Shown piece after piece: positions 9,877 to 19,892 of a stretch of 64,000 nucleotides of DNA (position 1 is its first letter; each line of letters starts with the position of its first letter). This stretch comes from an uncultured Pelagibacteraceae bacterium (GTDB lineage Bacteria > Pseudomonadota > Alphaproteobacteria > Pelagibacterales > Pelagibacteraceae). The position numbers and the translations under genes were made by a program. The notes beneath the pieces were generated by a model. That model saw nothing but the letters and a program-made list of their open reading frames with translations. It had not been told where the DNA came from and searched no databases. The stretch spans positions 1 to 64,000 of the forward strand of contig CACNFE010000002.1 in NCBI GenBank assembly GCA_902619595.1. Direction: 5' to 3'.

Positions 9877-10581
9877 TTACTGAATATCGATACTGACTAA
9901 AGGTTCTTCTGGGTACATAGAACAAACATCAGTTGCCGCATCAAGTCTAAAGGCGCCAACTGCATCCTTTGTTTTAAATTTAACCTTTATTAAAGGTGAC
10001 TTAAATTTTACTGTATAAGGATTTGCCAATTTGTAAATCATAACTGCTGTAGATCCTGAAACTGTCATTGATATTGCATATTGTGGTGATGAGTAATCCA
10101 TGTCAATATTTGATGAACCAACATCACCATCTCTTGTGCCATCTGTAGCACCATAACTACCTGTATTCGGCAAAAACATTGATGTTGAGACTGCCGATCC
10201 GGTGAGTTTACCAACTAAAAGCTGAGTTGCGCTAGCGTCAGTACCACCATCAGTAATACAATCACCATTATCTGTTGTAACTGATCCTGAAATCGTAAAA
10301 GTTCTGCTAACCGTAGCCCTTAAATGTGTAAAAGTTGTGCCTAAAGGCAAACCAGTTGTTTTAGCAAATTTTCCTACTTCGGCTCCTGCAGAGCTTGAAG
10401 CTATATTAAAAGATGCTGATGTATCGCCGACTGTTGTGCTCGTTGAACATGCACTGTCTTCACATAATTCAACTTTTTGAAGTTCTACAATATACTCAGT
10501 AGCATCACCAGTTGCAGGATTTGCTGAATAAACTTTTGTTGTAAAAAAAATAATAAATAAAAATAAAAATATTTTTTTCAT
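9877..10581 (-). CDS. Hypothetical secreted protein
   Basis: Signal peptide MKKIFLFLFIIFFTTKVYSA; Thr/Ser/Ala-rich beta-like body. Likely start 10581 instead of 10602. Confidence 0.7.
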   Translation of the reverse strand: MKKIFLFLFIIFFTTKVYSANPATGDATEYIVELQKVELCEDSACSTSTTVGDTSASFNIASSSAGAEVGKFAKTTGLPLGTTFTHLRATVSRTFTISGSVTTDNGDCITDGGTDASATQLLVGKLTGSAVSTSMFLPNTGSYGATDGTRDGDVGSSNIDMDYSSPQYAISMTVSGSTAVMIYKLANPYTVKFKSPLIKVKFKTKDAVGAFRLDAATDVCSMYPEEPLVSIDIQ

Positions 10582-10582
10582 A

Positions 10583-11470
10583 TTAGTTTCCATTAACAAC
10601 AACTACACCGGATGACTCTAATTCAAGAACTAATAAATTACTTCTCTCAACTCTCTGTAACATTTTTTCTCTTACATCTGAGTTTAAAAAAGCTTTACTT
10701 GAGTGTCCATCAGCCATAGTTGGCCTTTCTTTGCTATAAGGTAAATAAATTAATTTTACAAAATACTGATCTTTATTGATATTATTATCATCAAGCCCAA
10801 ATTCAAAAGTGAAATTATTTGTTACATAAAATTCCCCTTTAAATTTGTCTCCTGATGAGTCATCAGAATTTTTTTCTGAAAGCCATTTATAATTATTATA
10901 GGCTATATTAGCCCAAGGTGTATAGGGCACTTGGCCTTTAATATTTAGCTCTCTACCATCTAACACTCTTTCGGTATTGTCTCTTACATGATTACCACCA
11001 CCAAAACCAAAATAATAATTTCCATTAAATTCAAAATTTGATGCATATAACTCTGCACCAAGACTTAATCTTTTATTGAATTTATGATCTAAGTCAAAGA
11101 AACTGTTCAGACCCATAAAATAACTTTTATCATCGGATAAGATTCTTTTTCCCAATCCATAATTAATAGATTTTCTATTTTTGCCAGATATATAGGAATT
11201 ATTAAACTGAGCTTGATAAAATAAAACACTGTCATCTTCAATTGAAAAGGGTCTCACAAACATAATTGATCCAGTTGGTTTATTATCTTGCTTAACTTGT
11301 ATTGATACTTCTGTATCACCAGGGCCATCTGGTAATAAATTAAATATGAATTTTTCTACAGTCTCTGAACCTTTGCTATAAACGTTATCTAAAACTTTTT
11401 GTGTGCCACTCTCTGCATTTAATGGTGAAAATAAAATTAGAGAAATTAAAATTATTAATGTTTTATTCAT
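10583..11470 (-). CDS. Inverse-autotransporter/intimin-like beta-domain protein
   Basis: Signal peptide; 'SINYGLGKRILSDDKSYFMGLNSFFDLDHKFNKRLSLGAELYASNFEFNGNYYFGFG' resembles the intimin/invasin beta-domain pattern (GxGxR..MxGxNxFFDxD...RxSxGxEyxxxxxxxxxNYY). Confidence 0.65.
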   Translation of the reverse strand: MNKTLIILISLILFSPLNAESGTQKVLDNVYSKGSETVEKFIFNLLPDGPGDTEVSIQVKQDNKPTGSIMFVRPFSIEDDSVLFYQAQFNNSYISGKNRKSINYGLGKRILSDDKSYFMGLNSFFDLDHKFNKRLSLGAELYASNFEFNGNYYFGFGGGNHVRDNTERVLDGRELNIKGQVPYTPWANIAYNNYKWLSEKNSDDSSGDKFKGEFYVTNNFTFEFGLDDNNINKDQYFVKLIYLPYSKERPTMADGHSSKAFLNSDVREKMLQRVERSNLLVLELESSGVVVVNGN

Positions 11471-11512
11471 AATATAAAATATTGTATTATATTAATTTAA
11501 GTAAATAATCAT

Positions 11513-13588
11513 TTATTTTTTTTCTGTCTTTTTTTGGGGATTTTTTTTGATTAATTCTGTATTTTTTATATTTATTGCCATGCAAGTGATATCATCTCTT
11601 AATTTTTCCGCACCCCAATTTAATTTCTTTTCTATAGATTCAACTATAGCTTTTGGAGTTACTTCTGAAATATTATTTATAATATTCTGAACTCCCTCAC
11701 TTCCTAATTCCTCTCCATTCTTAAGATATCCTTCGGTAACTCCATCAGTGTAAACTACAAAAGTCTTATCTTTCATATTTATAGTGTTTGATTTGACCAT
11801 GGAGTCTGAAAAATATTTTACAATTCCGATTGGTGGCATTTCAGATTTTATATACTCATAATTTTTATTTTGATCGAAAGTTAAAATACTTTCATGACCA
11901 GCGTTAATAAAAACCATTTCACCAGTTTTAATATTTAATTTTCCAAAAACAGCAGTAACAAACATTCCTTTGAATTTAGCTTCAACTAATTCATTGTTTA
12001 CTCCAAAAACAACTTTTTCAATTGGATATTTGAGATTGGTAAGGGTTCTAAAGATTGAAGAAGCTTTTGCCATATACATTCCAGCTTTTATTCCTTTTCC
12101 AGACACATCTGCTAATGTAAAAAAATATTCTTCTGGTGTAGATCTTACAACATCAAAATAATCCCCCGAAACATCTCTTGCAGGTACATTTCTTGCAAAA
12201 ATAAAATTTTCAAATTTAGATATATCTGGAAATAAACTTTTTTGAACACCCGCAGCCAATTCTCTTTCTTTTAAAAGTTTAGCTTCTTTTTGTAAGTTTT
12301 CTAAGGCAAGTTTATTTTCCTCAATAAATCTAAAATATAATCCAGTTAAAAATGTTACAGTTACAATGAAAAGTGGGTAACTTATATCAATTAGTTGGGA
12401 TTTAAATTTATAAACAGAAAATCCAATAATTATAATAGCTAAAATATTTCCGAAAAAAATTGATAGACTGTACCTTGGTTTTATTTTTTGAGATAATATA
12501 AAAGTAACAAGAGCAACAATTATAGAAAACAATAACTCAAAAATATAGGTGTTTGGATTTCTAACTAAATAAGATTTATCTAAAATATTTTCAATAACGT
12601 TAGCGTGAACTTCTACTCCTGGAATAGTTATTCCTAAAGGTGTTTTTACTAAATCAAAAAGTCCTTGTGCAGATGCACCTATCAGCACATATTTATTCTG
12701 AAAAAATGATTTATCAAAGTTTCCCTCGTAAACATCACTAGCAGAAATATATTGCTTCTTTTGAGACTTTTTATATTTAATCCAAATTATTCCATTTGGA
12801 TCAGACTCAATTTTGTGAGGCCTTGCACTAATTCTATTTATTCCAACCTCGTTTAATTCAACATAAATATTTTTTTGTTTTTCGCCTACCCGGACCATTT
12901 CTAGTCCAATTGTTGGGTATAATTTTTTATTCAATTGAACAATAAGTGGCAAGGATCTAATGATGCCATCTAATTGATCTAAAAAAGATATTGAGCCTAA
13001 ACCTTTTACATTATTTTCTAATACTTCAAGTGATCCAATAGAAAAAGGATAGGAGTATGTGAATTCAAAAGGGTCTCCACCTTTTGACAAAAATCTAGCC
13101 TTAGCTTTTCTATCATAATTTGAATGTGATGGTACATTGCTTCCTAACACTGCAATAATAGATTTGGATTCTTTTAATTTTTCAGCAAAAAGATCATCTG
13201 GACTTTTCAAATTTTGAAGTTCGGCAACATCAGATGGTATTAGACCGTAAGATTTTATTATTTCTTCAGGTGATTGTTTATCTTTCTCTGTAAAAAATAT
13301 ATCAAAACCAATTGCCTTTGGATCTGATGTATTTAATTTATCTAATATTTTTGCAAAAACTGTCCTGTTCCAAGGAAACTGTCCAAACTTTCCAAGACTT
13401 TTTTCATCAATATCAATTATTACTACATTGCTATCTTTTTTTTTTGCAAATACTTTCTGATACAAATCAAAACTTAAGTATGAAACTGATTTTATAAATG
13501 GTGGATTAATAATCTTTAGTGAAATTAGTAGTAATAGTATTGCAAAAAAAATAAAATAATTTGTATTTTTTTGAAGATACGCTTTCAC
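11513..13588 (-). CDS. CHASE2-domain sensor with C-terminal SpoIIE/RsbU-type PP2C phosphatase
   Basis: N-terminal TM, CHASE2-like 'VVIIDIDEKSLGKFGQFPWNRTVFAKIL...IGFDIFFTE', three TMs, then 'ARDVSGDYFDVVRSTPEEYFFTLADVSGKGIKAGMYMA', 'INAGHE', 'YTDGVTEG'. Confidence 0.92.
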   Translation of the reverse strand: MKAYLQKNTNYFIFFAILLLLISLKIINPPFIKSVSYLSFDLYQKVFAKKKDSNVVIIDIDEKSLGKFGQFPWNRTVFAKILDKLNTSDPKAIGFDIFFTEKDKQSPEEIIKSYGLIPSDVAELQNLKSPDDLFAEKLKESKSIIAVLGSNVPSHSNYDRKAKARFLSKGGDPFEFTYSYPFSIGSLEVLENNVKGLGSISFLDQLDGIIRSLPLIVQLNKKLYPTIGLEMVRVGEKQKNIYVELNEVGINRISARPHKIESDPNGIIWIKYKKSQKKQYISASDVYEGNFDKSFFQNKYVLIGASAQGLFDLVKTPLGITIPGVEVHANVIENILDKSYLVRNPNTYIFELLFSIIVALVTFILSQKIKPRYSLSIFFGNILAIIIIGFSVYKFKSQLIDISYPLFIVTVTFLTGLYFRFIEENKLALENLQKEAKLLKERELAAGVQKSLFPDISKFENFIFARNVPARDVSGDYFDVVRSTPEEYFFTLADVSGKGIKAGMYMAKASSIFRTLTNLKYPIEKVVFGVNNELVEAKFKGMFVTAVFGKLNIKTGEMVFINAGHESILTFDQNKNYEYIKSEMPPIGIVKYFSDSMVKSNTINMKDKTFVVYTDGVTEGYLKNGEELGSEGVQNIINNISEVTPKAIVESIEKKLNWGAEKLRDDITCMAINIKNTELIKKNPQKKTEKK

Positions 13589-13648
13589 AACTTGAGCTTA
13601 TAATGAATTTATATAAAGTAAATAAATCTTAGTTAAGAAGAGATCTAA

Positions 13649-14902
13649 TTACTTCTTTTTTCTTCTTTTCTTCTTAGCTTTTCTCTTCTTGGCTGCTTTT
13701 TTCTTCTTAACTACTTTTTTCTTTTTAGCTATTTTCTTTTTCTTTTTAGGCTTCGGCTTAGCTTTTTTCTTTTTCTTTGGTTTTGCTTTTGCTTTTTTCT
13801 TAGGCTTAGCTTTTTTCTTAGCTTTTGGTTTTGCTTTTTTCTTAGCTTTTGGTTTAGATTTTGCTTTTGCTTTTTTCTTAGGTTTTGCTTTAGCTTTTTC
13901 TTTTTTCTTAGCTTTAGGTTTTGCTTTTTTCTTATCTGCTTTTTTAGCTTTTTTCTTTTCTCCTTTTTTAGCTTTTTTCTTTTTACCTTTTTTCTTATCT
14001 CCTTTTTTAGCCTTTTTCTTTTTACCTTTTTTATTTTCTGCTTTGGCTTTTTTCTTAGCTTTTTTCTTCTCTGCTCTTTCAGCTTTAATTTTTACTTTCT
14101 TCTCTTTATCTTTTTGAATGTTTTGCTTAATGATAGTTTTAATTTCTTCCTTTTCAAAACCTAATGACTTTAACTCTTTTCTTAATTCTTTTTTAATTGC
14201 TTTTCTTTGAACTTTCTTGTCATCTTTAGAAAGCTTCGCAACTCTCAAAGCTTTCATTTTTTTGTTAAATTTCTTTAATTGATTTTTTGTAATTTTTTTA
14301 GCTTGTCCTGGTGCTTTATTTTTTGTCATTGAGGTAATGCTATATGGATTGTTCAATAAAGTTTGACCAAATTTATTACCAACCAGGACTGCTCCAGGTC
14401 TCATTCCTAAAGTATTATTTTTTCCTGGACCTATTAATAAAGTATCTGTTTTTCCTCTTGAAACTATTGTTTGAAACTCAGTTCCTCTTGAACCTAATGT
14501 TCCCTCTGGAACTTCAACGGTTAAACTGTCGGGATTTTTTTTACTTATTAGTCCAGAAATAACTTTTAAACTTCCTTGTTTAACGCTTGCTACTATTTTT
14601 CCATCATTTGTCTCAGGATCAAACACAAACGTATCCATTACTACTTCTGAGTCTTCACCAATCGTAAAAGTGGATTGATCTAAAAGTAATATTTGAGTAC
14701 CAGCGCCAACTCCCGCATATATTGTTTCATTTAAATAAATTTTATCGCCTGCTTTTAATTCTCTAGTTTCGGTTTTAACTGTTCCTGAAATAGCTCCAAC
14801 AATTCCAACTAATTGTTTTTCTATAGTTAATTTTTCCTCAGCGTAAGCACTTAAGTTGAGTGCAAATATAATTGCTATAATCGACGATATTAGTTTTTTC
14901 AT
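13649..14902 (-). CDS. FecR-domain secreted protein with long Lys/Ala-rich C-terminal tail
   Basis: Signal peptide; 'VGIVGAISGTVKTETRELKAGDKIYLNETIYAGVGAGTQILLLDQSTFTIGEDSEVVMDTFVFDP...VKQGSLKVISG...VEVPEGTLGSRGTEF' (FecR); C-terminal half KKAKPKAKKK repeats. Confidence 0.88.
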   Translation of the reverse strand: MKKLISSIIAIIFALNLSAYAEEKLTIEKQLVGIVGAISGTVKTETRELKAGDKIYLNETIYAGVGAGTQILLLDQSTFTIGEDSEVVMDTFVFDPETNDGKIVASVKQGSLKVISGLISKKNPDSLTVEVPEGTLGSRGTEFQTIVSRGKTDTLLIGPGKNNTLGMRPGAVLVGNKFGQTLLNNPYSITSMTKNKAPGQAKKITKNQLKKFNKKMKALRVAKLSKDDKKVQRKAIKKELRKELKSLGFEKEEIKTIIKQNIQKDKEKKVKIKAERAEKKKAKKKAKAENKKGKKKKAKKGDKKKGKKKKAKKGEKKKAKKADKKKAKPKAKKKEKAKAKPKKKAKAKSKPKAKKKAKPKAKKKAKPKKKAKAKPKKKKKAKPKPKKKKKIAKKKKVVKKKKAAKKRKAKKKRRKKK

Positions 14903-15002
14903 TTCCTTGAAACTAGCAAAATTCTCGAAAAATTAAATGAAAAAAAACTCATACTGGGCAGCATAAAAAACACCATTTTTCAACGATAAATTGCAAATTT
15001 TA

Positions 15003-16352
15003 TTAATTTAGCCTGAATGATCTAGAGAAACTTAATGAAAAGGAATCGGATATGTAATCGTAGTTTATGATATTAGCTTCAGAAATAACTTTTTCATAAG
15101 ATAAGTTTATAAATAAACTTCTATTTGGATCAATTGCTGGAAAAATATCTCCTATTGCCTTTGTTAACATTATATCAAAAGTATTTGTATAATCTGATCT
15201 TAATTTATTTGAATTAACTGAAGTATCCTCTTTTTTATAATCATTAAAACTCATAGCGTTACTAACTGCAATATACGCCCATGGGAAAGCAAAATTTAAT
15301 CCAAAACCTATATCATAAGTTTCATAATCATTTCCTGCATCCACTCTTGCATCAGTGTCACTATATCCTAAACTTAAACTTGTAGATATTAATTGAGTTA
15401 AAATATAATCATGACCTAAAGTGTAGCCATGTACAATGGAGTTTGTATCCATTGCTGTATCGTCAGTTGAATTATGATTTCCTTTTGAGTCAGCAAATGA
15501 ATATCCATAACTAAAAGAATTTCTTTCACCTACTGAAAAGAAACCTCCTATACCATACATTGTTGAAAAGCTATCTGCATCTGTTTGATAATCCGATTTA
15601 CTAAACATCATGTAAGGACTTAAACTTTGATTACCGTACACTGTATCAAAAGCAAATGTTAAACCATAACTTTGATAGTCATCGTCAGTTTCTGCATATT
15701 GTTCTGAAGAACTATGATTTAAATTTATTAAAAAAGATGACTCTTCGCCAATTGGTCTTGAGGCAGATATACCAAGACCACCACTTAATGTTCTGTCATA
15801 TTTTGCAGAATTAAAACCAGTTATTTCATCAGAAGAACTTTGTAATCTTTTTTTAGAAACACTATTAACATTATCTGTATAAACTACACCGGTAGAAATA
15901 TCTGCTGTTAAATTCCAGAGACTTGGCTCTCTATCTCTTAACTCTTCTTCTATTTCTATTAGAGTTTCTAAATCTTCAGGATCTAGATCTCTTCTTAATT
16001 TCATCTCTTCAATTATTGTGTTTGCTTTTTCAGGAGAGTCGACCTGAACTAATACTGACAGTAAATATAATTTTATCTCAACATTATCTGGGTAAAGCAT
16101 ATTTAATCTTTCAAGAGTTGAGATTGTTTGTTTAAAGTTTCCCATTTTCCCTTGTTGTTGAGCGTACTTTAAATTTAAATCTAGATCATTTGGGTTCTGC
16201 AAAATTTGCATGTAAGTAACATTTTTCTCAGATGAAAATACAGGTTTAATTACAAAACCAAAAAAAACTAATAAGCCGAAAATTATTTTTAATAATTTGG
16301 TCTTTTTAATAAAATTATTCAGTCTAATAGAACTCATAAAAACAAAGAACAT
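15003..16352 (-). CDS. TPR-like plus outer-membrane beta-barrel protein
   Basis: N-terminal 'NPNDLDLNLKYAQQQGKMGNFKQTISTLERLNMLYPDNVEIKLYLL' (TPR-like), C-terminal beta-barrel ending 'SFSLSFSRSFRLN'. Confidence 0.7.
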   Translation of the reverse strand: MFFVFMSSIRLNNFIKKTKLLKIIFGLLVFFGFVIKPVFSSEKNVTYMQILQNPNDLDLNLKYAQQQGKMGNFKQTISTLERLNMLYPDNVEIKLYLLSVLVQVDSPEKANTIIEEMKLRRDLDPEDLETLIEIEEELRDREPSLWNLTADISTGVVYTDNVNSVSKKRLQSSSDEITGFNSAKYDRTLSGGLGISASRPIGEESSFLINLNHSSSEQYAETDDDYQSYGLTFAFDTVYGNQSLSPYMMFSKSDYQTDADSFSTMYGIGGFFSVGERNSFSYGYSFADSKGNHNSTDDTAMDTNSIVHGYTLGHDYILTQLISTSLSLGYSDTDARVDAGNDYETYDIGFGLNFAFPWAYIAVSNAMSFNDYKKEDTSVNSNKLRSDYTNTFDIMLTKAIGDIFPAIDPNRSLFINLSYEKVISEANIINYDYISDSFSLSFSRSFRLN

Positions 16353-16473
16353 AGATCAAATAATTGAAAATTCAATTTTTTTTAAATTTGAAAAATAAGG
16401 ATTAATTTCAATAAAATTAAAGATTAAAAGGTATTTATGATCAAAATAGGCTGTCTTAGATTTTAATTTTGAA

Positions 16474-16764
16474 TTATCTATAGATACTCATTGGATCATG
16501 AACACAATCCATATCATCTAATGTCTCAAAAAATATTTCACTTAGCTCTGAGGTGTGAAATTTTTTGCAAAAATTATCACTTTTAACTTCTTGAATAAAA
16601 TTTGATTTAACTTTATTTGCCGCAATCGAACTTGATAGAGATGTTGTTGTTTGTAAGAAATTTCCTGTTTCTGCTAAAGTATAACTTGGGCCTATCATAG
16701 CAGAGTACTGTGTACAATTACTTAGAATTGGAAGTAGCAACAAAGTAATAATTATTTTTTTCAT
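16474..16764 (-). CDS. Hypothetical lipoprotein
   Basis: Lipobox-like MKKIIITLLLLPILSNC. Confidence 0.6.
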   Translation of the reverse strand: MKKIIITLLLLPILSNCTQYSAMIGPSYTLAETGNFLQTTTSLSSSIAANKVKSNFIQEVKSDNFCKKFHTSELSEIFFETLDDMDCVHDPMSIYR

Positions 16765-16836
16765 AAATAAAGTTTATTTACTTATCAATTTTTTAAAAAG
16801 GAATAAAGTATCCATTTTGGGGGTTGACAGATTTAA

Positions 16837-17265
16837 TTAAAAATTTCTTGCGCCTTTAGTATTTAATGTAAGTACTTCTTCTCCAGCTTTGCATGATGAT
16901 AGTGTTGCATCCCACTCACAAGCTTTTACTACAAAACCTGTTGTATGCGTATCTACACAAACTCTCCATCCATCAAGATCAACAACTGGTTCATCCGCGG
17001 TGGTTTCAAAAAGATCAGTGTTGATTTCCTCGACATTTTCATCACTTGGTGAGCAAGAAGCTTGTATAAAGTAACTTCCATTAATAGACTCGTACTCTTG
17101 TTCTTGTAATGCTATTTGCTGCATCGCATTTGTTGCTGCAGATTTTTTAGCTCCACCTACATATCCAGTGTAAGCAAGAGTTCCAATTGCTGCGAGGGCT
17201 CCAATAATTGCGACTACTACTAATAGTTCAATTAAAGTGAACCCTCTAAAATTTTTTTGCACCAA
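16837..17265 (-). CDS. Type IV pilin (PilA/PilE-like)
   Basis: Class III signal 'RGFTLIELLVVVAIIGALAAIGTLAYTGYVGGAKKSAATNAM'. Confidence 0.93.
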   Translation of the reverse strand: MVQKNFRGFTLIELLVVVAIIGALAAIGTLAYTGYVGGAKKSAATNAMQQIALQEQEYESINGSYFIQASCSPSDENVEEINTDLFETTADEPVVDLDGWRVCVDTHTTGFVVKACEWDATLSSCKAGEEVLTLNTKGARNF

Positions 17266-17288
17266 GGATACTTCTCTACTTTAAGACT

Positions 17289-17759
17289 TTACTCAATTGT
17301 GACAGTACCTGTCACAGTGTTATCGTCTTTATCTATGTAAGTAGTAAGTGTTATCACATCGCCGGAAGAAGTCATAACAACATTACCTCTTTTCATTGAA
17401 GTAGTACCCTCGTCAGCTGGCGCTGAAGCCACAACTGCCATCCCACCATCATAAGGGTCTTTGTCTTGAAGAGGAGACGTTGACGCTGTAAGTGCTGTAA
17501 CAACATCTGAAGCCTCACTAGAACATGTAGCAACTCCACCCATGATAGTCGCGTCTTCATCGAGTGCACATTTTCCTCTCTCGTTAGCTATATACTTAAG
17601 TACGTTGTTATGAATTGCTTTTGTAGAATTAACTCTAGCAGCTCCAATATATCCATTATAAGCAACTACTCCTACAGCTGCTAATGCACCAATAATTGCA
17701 ACTACAACTAACAATTCGATTAGTGTGAAACCTTTTTTGTTTTTATTTTTATTAGTCAT
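17289..17759 (-). CDS. Type IV pilin (PilA-like)
   Basis: 'KGFTLIELLVVVAIIGALAAVGVVAYNGYIGAARVNSTKAIHNNV'. Confidence 0.93.
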   Translation of the reverse strand: MTNKNKNKKGFTLIELLVVVAIIGALAAVGVVAYNGYIGAARVNSTKAIHNNVLKYIANERGKCALDEDATIMGGVATCSSEASDVVTALTASTSPLQDKDPYDGGMAVVASAPADEGTTSMKRGNVVMTSSGDVITLTTYIDKDDNTVTGTVTIE

Positions 17760-17938
17760 AGACCTCCCTATAGTCTTAATTTTTTAATACCCATATTCTT
17801 AATATTTATAATCATTATGTAAAGAATGAAGTTTTATTAAATTTGCTTAAAAAACTAGTTTTTTTTTAAAAAATATGCTCATTTTGGCCCAAATTTGAGA
17901 TTTTAATAATTTATTAATAATGTTATCAGTATCCTTTC

Positions 17939-18238
17939 ATGAGTTATAAAATTACAGAAGAGGGAAATATATCTACAGTTTTTCTTAATGGAGAAATTGA
18001 TATGGATGTAACTGAAAAAGCAAAAGAGGTAATTTTACCAATTGTAGAGTCTGGTAAAGAGGTTCACCTTAATCTCAAAGACGTTTCCTACATGGACTCT
18101 TCAGGAATATCAGTTCTCATTGAAAGTCATCAAAAAGCTTTAGAAAATAATACCAAAGTAGTTGTTAAAGAGGTTAGTAAATCTGTTTTAAAAGTAATAA
18201 TGATGGCTAAGTTGGAGCAAATACTAAACTTAGAATAA
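17939..18238 (+). CDS. Anti-sigma-factor antagonist (STAS domain)
   Basis: 'LNGEIDMDVTEKAKEVILPIVESGKEVHLNLKDVSYMDSSGISVLIE': canonical STAS with phosphoacceptor-like DSSG. Confidence 0.93.
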   Translation: MSYKITEEGNISTVFLNGEIDMDVTEKAKEVILPIVESGKEVHLNLKDVSYMDSSGISVLIESHQKALENNTKVVVKEVSKSVLKVIMMAKLEQILNLE

Positions 18239-18651
18239 TGGATTTGTCAGAGTCTAAAGATTTTCTAGTACACACTGCGAGTTTAAAAGAGGTTAGAGTT
18301 TTTTCTAGAGAAGTTTTTGATAAACTAAAGTTAGACAATGATCTTAAAGAGGAATTAGTTTTAGCGATTGCAGAAGCTGCACAGAATATAGTTAAACATG
18401 CATATAAAGGTGTTGAAAATACAACAGATCATATGCAAATAAAAATTTCTTTAAAGGAAAATAATTTAGAAATTGGATTTTTTGATAAAGGAAAACCTGT
18501 TGTTGCTGAAAATATTCAACACAGAAAATTAGATGATATAAAACCTGGTGGTTTAGGCACTTTTTTTATTAAACAAATCATGGATGATGCAGTTTTTAAA
18601 AAAGACCAACAACAATGGGTAAACCATTTAATTTTATCTAAAAAAATTTAA
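18238..18651 (+). CDS. Anti-sigma regulatory factor (HATPase_c, RsbW-like)
   Basis: 'KEELVLAIAEAAQNIVKHAYKG' (N box), 'IGFFDKGKPV', 'DDIKPGGLGTFFIKQIMDDAVF'. Confidence 0.92.
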   Translation: MDLSESKDFLVHTASLKEVRVFSREVFDKLKLDNDLKEELVLAIAEAAQNIVKHAYKGVENTTDHMQIKISLKENNLEIGFFDKGKPVVAENIQHRKLDDIKPGGLGTFFIKQIMDDAVFKKDQQQWVNHLILSKKI

Positions 18652-19892
18652 CCACCCATAATTGCACCAACATTGAATATTGGTGAATACATCGCAATCA
18701 TAAGCCCACCGATCATAATACCCATGAAAACAATCATTATTGGTTCAATTAAACTCGACATATTATTTACAGCTGTATCAAATTCAGCTTCATAATATCT
18801 TGCAACTGAATTGAACATTTCATCAAGTTGTCCGGTTTGCTCTCCAACCGATACTAATTGGCTGAAAGTTGGTGGAAATAATGGTTCTTTTAAAAATAAT
18901 TTTGTCAACGTCTCGCCTGAAAAAACACCTTTTTTGACATTCTCTAAAGCTTCAGTGACCACCACATTTTTACTAACAGATTTTGCAATTTCTATACTTT
19001 CTAATAAATTTACCCCAGCTGCACTCAAATTTCCCATAATCAATGAAATTTGCGCAATTAATGATTTTAGAATTAAATCTCCAAATACAGGTAATTTTAA
19101 AACTTGTTTGTGCCATTTATATTGTATTGCAGCATTTTTAGTAGTTAGATACTTAAATAAGAAATAACCTCCAACTAAACTTAAAAAGAGAATTTTTCCT
19201 CCGGTTCCTCTAAGAAAACCACTCATGCTCATAATTATTGCTGTAGGCTTAGGCAGGTCGAGGCCCATACCCTCGTACATTTCAGCAAATACTGGAACAA
19301 CTTTAATTAACATAAACGCACTTACAACCATTGCTGTAGTAAACATAATACCAGGATACATAAGAGCACTTTTAATTTTCTTTTTAATTTTTTCTTTTTT
19401 TTCTAAATCATCAACAATTTTGAGTAAAAAAACATCTAATTTACCACTGGCCTCACCTGCTTTTATCAAGTTAACATATACGTTATCAAAGTATTGAGGA
19501 TATTTTTCGAAACATTTTGATAATGTAACACCACCCTCTAAACTTTTTCTAATGTCTTCAATTACTTCTTTTATTGCAGGAGACTCTAATTGATCTCTTA
19601 ACATTGCGAGTGTTTGCAAAATAGGCAACCCAGCTTTTACCATGGTGGCAAACTGCTTTGAGAAAATTAAAATATCCTCCACTTTTATCTTTTTTTTCCC
19701 AAATAAAGAGAAACCTTTACCTTTGGCTTTTTCTTTTTTTTCGCCTTTTTTCTTATTAGTTTTGATTAAATTAGTAATAATTACTTTTTGCTCTTTAAGT
19801 TTAAAAGATGCCTCATCTTGATTGAGAGCCTCAATTTCTCCCTCAACGTACTTACCTGATGATATACCTTTATAAGTAAATACTTCCATCAC
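18648..19892 (-). CDS. pilC: Type IV pilus inner-membrane platform protein
   Basis: GspF repeats 'FSKQFATMVKAGLPILQTLAML...', 'LVSVGEQTGQLDEMF'. Confidence 0.93.
   Translation of the reverse strand: MMEVFTYKGISSGKYVEGEIEALNQDEASFKLKEQKVIITNLIKTNKKKGEKKEKAKGKGFSLFGKKKIKVEDILIFSKQFATMVKAGLPILQTLAMLRDQLESPAIKEVIEDIRKSLEGGVTLSKCFEKYPQYFDNVYVNLIKAGEASGKLDVFLLKIVDDLEKKEKIKKKIKSALMYPGIMFTTAMVVSAFMLIKVVPVFAEMYEGMGLDLPKPTAIIMSMSGFLRGTGGKILFLSLVGGYFLFKYLTTKNAAIQYKWHKQVLKLPVFGDLILKSLIAQISLIMGNLSAAGVNLLESIEIAKSVSKNVVVTEALENVKKGVFSGETLTKLFLKEPLFPPTFSQLVSVGEQTGQLDEMFNSVARYYEAEFDTAVNNMSSLIEPIMIVFMGIMIGGLMIAMYSPIFNVGAIMGG

Noticed and set aside
13689-14117. 142-aa + strand ORF, extremely Phe/Leu/Ala-rich
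   Set aside because: It is the exact antisense shadow of the Lys/Ala-rich FecR tail; composition reflects complementarity, not a membrane protein.
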